NCBI GenBank assembly: GCA_036381595.1
Contig: DASVCN010000005.1
Coordinates: forward strand, 1 to 64,000
DNA length: 64,000 bases
From: Trueperaceae bacterium
GTDB taxonomy: Bacteria > Deinococcota > Deinococci > Deinococcales > Trueperaceae
Direction of reading: 5' to 3'
Below, piece after piece: positions 62,177-64,000 of this stretch; positions within the stretch are counted from its first letter, which is position 1, and each line of letters begins with the position of its first letter. Position numbers and translations under genes: made by a program. The notes beneath the pieces are model-generated. The model did not search any database and was not told where the DNA came from. It was given only the letters and a program-made list of their open reading frames with translations.

Positions 62177-62182
62177 TATACT
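62177..62182 (+). promoter_or_regulatory. -10 box TATACT before hslO
   Basis: TATACT 62 nt before the Hsp33 start, with a leader carrying the GGAAGGA ribosome site. The -35 region is poor. Confidence 0.4.
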
Positions 62183-62244
62183 TTCCCTTGTCGTGCCAGC
62201 CGGGCTGGGCCTCGTCCCGACCCTGTACGACGGAAGGAATAGAG

Positions 62245-63228
62245 ATGTCCTACCTACTTCGCGGCGTCGCTGCCAACGGCGGCATACGCGTCGTCGCTGC
62301 AGATACGACCGAACTCGTGAGGGAGGCGCAGGTACGTCACGACGCGACCCCCACTGCCGGCGCAGCGCTCGGCCGGACCCTCACCGGCGCACTCCTCCTC
62401 GCCCACGTACTCCTCAAGAACCCTCAGGACCGGGTCACCGTGCGCCTTCGGGGCGACGGCGAGCTGGGTGGAGTCATAGCCGACGCCGGTCTCGATGGCA
62501 CGGTACGCGGTTACGCCCGCGATCCCCGCGTGATCCTGCCGGCGCGCCCCGACGGGAAGCTCGACGTAGGCCGGGCGGTGGGCGAGGGCGAGATCGAGGT
62601 CATCCGCTCCCATGCGCCCTACGGTGATCCATACAGCTCGAGCGTGCCGCTGGTCTCCGGTGAGGTGGCAGCAGACATAGCGGTCTTCCTCGCCCGCTCC
62701 GAGCAGATCCGTTCGGCGGTGCTGCTGGGCGTCTACTTCGAAGGGGGCGAGGTGGTGAAGGCCGGCGGAGTTATCCTCCAGGCCCTGCCCGGGGCCGATG
62801 AGGCCGCCCTCAACCTGCTAGAAGCGAACGTGCGCGCCTTCGGTCAGCTCACCGATGTGCTGCGACGCGTCTCGCTGCTCGAGGCGATAGAGGAGCTGTG
62901 CTGGGGCCTGGAGTTCGAACTCCTCACCAAGGATGCCCTGCCGCTCTCGTTCGAGTGCCGTTGCAGCGACGCCAAGGCGGTCGACGCCCTCGCCTACTTC
63001 TCACGGGAGGAGCGCGAGGCGATGATCGCCGAGGACGGTGGCGCCGAAGTGGTGTGCCACTGGTGCGGCGAGAAGCGCTGGGTCGAGCCTGCGGCCATCC
63101 GCGGCATCTCCAGGAACGAGGTTCGCTGCCCCGACTGCGACACCCTCTGGTACCGTCAGGGACAGGCCACGATGATCAGGGAAGACGAGATCTGCGCCTG
63201 CGGTAGGCGGGTGGAACTCCCCGACTGA
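62245..63228 (+). CDS. hslO: Hsp33 redox-regulated chaperone with extra cysteine-rich C-terminus
   Basis: 327 residues from ATG 62245 (GGAAGGA before), about 35 longer than usual. Hsp33 becomes an active holdase when its zinc-bound cysteines are oxidised. The N-terminal domain (about 1-180) and linker are normal; canonical zinc Cys are 238 and 240 (FECRCS) and 271 and 274 (VVCHWCGEKRW). Beyond these, residues 291-327 hold four more Cys, CPDC (295, 298) and CAC (317, 319), enough for a second zinc site. Unusual for the family and possibly a second redox switch. The gene stands alone. Confidence 0.94.
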   Translation: MSYLLRGVAANGGIRVVAADTTELVREAQVRHDATPTAGAALGRTLTGALLLAHVLLKNPQDRVTVRLRGDGELGGVIADAGLDGTVRGYARDPRVILPARPDGKLDVGRAVGEGEIEVIRSHAPYGDPYSSSVPLVSGEVAADIAVFLARSEQIRSAVLLGVYFEGGEVVKAGGVILQALPGADEAALNLLEANVRAFGQLTDVLRRVSLLEAIEELCWGLEFELLTKDALPLSFECRCSDAKAVDALAYFSREEREAMIAEDGGAEVVCHWCGEKRWVEPAAIRGISRNEVRCPDCDTLWYRQGQATMIREDEICACGRRVELPD

Positions 63229-63238
63229 TCTCGGCTGG

Positions 63239-63244
63239 TACAGT
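63239..63244 (+). promoter_or_regulatory. -10 box TACAGT before the last transporter gene
   Basis: TACAGT 7 nt before ATG 63252, no ribosome site, fits a leaderless start. Confidence 0.4.
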
Positions 63245-63251
63245 TCGCTCC

Positions 63252-64000
63252 ATGAACCTCGCCGTCTTCCTCGCCCTCCTCGGCCTGGTGACGCTCTGGG
63301 CGTCGGCTTTCCCGGTGATAAAGCTGGGGCTGGACGGCTTGGGCGTGCTTCACCTGACGCTGCTCAGGCATCTGGTGGCCTCGGCCTGCTTCGTACCGTT
63401 CCTGGCCCTGAGCGGTAACCGGCTTTTCCCGCGCCGCCGCGACATACTCCCCTTCATCCTGCTGGGCAGTGTGGGCATCGGCGTCTACCACGTGACGCTC
63501 AACGCCGGCGAGCTGCGGGTGAGCGCCGGCGCCACGAGCCTGATCATCGGCGCGGCGCCGGCGATTACCGCCCTGCTGGCGCGCTTCTTCCTCGACGACC
63601 GGCTTCCGCTCCTGGGCTGGATCGGCAGCCTCATCTCCTTCGCCGGCATCGTCCTCATCGTGCTGGGCGATTCGGCGGCAGTCGGCTTCGACCCGTACGC
63701 CCTGTTCGTCGTCGCGGCGGCGTTCGCTGCCGCCATCTACTTCGTGTGGCAGAAGCCGTTCTTCGGACGCTACAGCGCGCCGGAAGTCACCGCCTTCGCC
63801 ACCTGGGGCGGCACTCTGCCCATGCTGGCGTTCCTGCCGGGGCTGGCGGCCGATGCGGGCGATGCCGGTGCGGCTCTTCTCGCCGCAGCCTACCTGGGAG
63901 TGTTTCCCTCGGCCATCGCCTATTCGCTGCTGGCGTTCGCGCTCTCCCGCACGCCGGTGACGGTCGTGAGCGTCTACCTCTACGCGGTACCGGTGCTCGC
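63252..64000 (+). CDS. EamA/DMT family transporter (partial)
   Basis: 249 residues seen, cut off by the window edge. Ten-helix EamA pattern so far: LGLVTLWASAFPVIKLGLDGL (about residues 10-30), GATSLIIGAAPAITALLARFFLDDRLPLLGWIGSL (about 93-127), and SAIAYSLLAFALSRTPVTVVSVYLYAVPVLA near the cut. Exports unknown small molecules. Related to, but distinct from, the one at 6989. Confidence 0.88.
   Translation, partial: MNLAVFLALLGLVTLWASAFPVIKLGLDGLGVLHLTLLRHLVASACFVPFLALSGNRLFPRRRDILPFILLGSVGIGVYHVTLNAGELRVSAGATSLIIGAAPAITALLARFFLDDRLPLLGWIGSLISFAGIVLIVLGDSAAVGFDPYALFVVAAAFAAAIYFVWQKPFFGRYSAPEVTAFATWGGTLPMLAFLPGLAADAGDAGAALLAAAYLGVFPSAIAYSLLAFALSRTPVTVVSVYLYAVPVL

Overview
The window looks like chromosomal DNA from a GC-rich, didermic bacterium of the Deinococcota, most likely near Truepera/Trueperaceae. 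This is an inference from sequence features, not from a search. The main signs are: a secreted protein with one SLH domain, a coiled coil and a C-terminal beta-barrel, which is the layout of Deinococcus-Thermus envelope porins; a xylose isomerase whose N-terminal motif ([14 protein letters not shown]) matches the Thermus type; TrmFO, the SUF system and ComEA/ComEC; and many genes with a TANNNT -10 box only 5-9 nt before the start codon, the leaderless arrangement known from Deinococcus. I see no rRNA, tRNA, CRISPR array, insertion sequence or prophage.

Layout. 1-4393: end of a response regulator, then a sufCBD operon for Fe-S cluster assembly closed by a small Rieske ferredoxin. 4435-10067: MarC membrane protein, the SLH/collagen-like/barrel envelope protein, IspF, an EamA transporter and acetyl-CoA synthetase. 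10337-15248: a five-gene branched-chain amino acid type ABC operon with a Tat-exported binding protein. 15367-26554: MBL-fold hydrolase, TrkH-TrkA potassium uptake, Lnt, an M20 peptidase, three unknown proteins and a TreS-like GH13 enzyme. 26786-31961: TrmFO, then a potassium block (voltage-gated type channel with a zinc-ribbon tail, KtrB, KtrA) and a membrane-GAF orphan. 32035-43983: MsbA-type exporter, threonine aldolase, AroE, small stress and DUF proteins, AcuI-type reductase, Mn-type superoxide dismutase preceded by a 26-bp tandem repeat, ComEA-ComEC, a reduced Ser/Thr kinase and HolA.

44026-54618 is the most coherent accessory-like region: a seven-gene leftward operon (sugar ABC transporter, sugar isomerase/epimerase, Gfo/Idh/MocA oxidoreductase, XylA, XylB) diverging from a ROK repressor. 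The shared intergenic space holds a near-perfect 25-bp palindrome overlapping the -35 box. 54622-64000: MeaB-type GTPase with a histidine-rich pentapeptide repeat, CoaD, a broken LacI regulator, OtsB-OtsA trehalose synthesis diverging from a GH13 glucosidase, a VKOR homologue without loop cysteines next to an SPW-repeat protein, Hsp33 with an extra cysteine-rich tail, and a truncated EamA transporter.

Taken together the genes fit a stress-tolerant aerobic heterotroph: compatible-solute (trehalose) and K+ handling for osmotic stress, SUF, SOD and Hsp33 for oxidative stress, natural competence, and uptake of amino acids and pentose-type sugars. No large undescribed system is certain. The best leads are the xyl-type operon with keto-sugar chemistry enzymes, the collagen-like envelope protein, the His-rich MeaB, the modified Hsp33, and the short tandem repeats.
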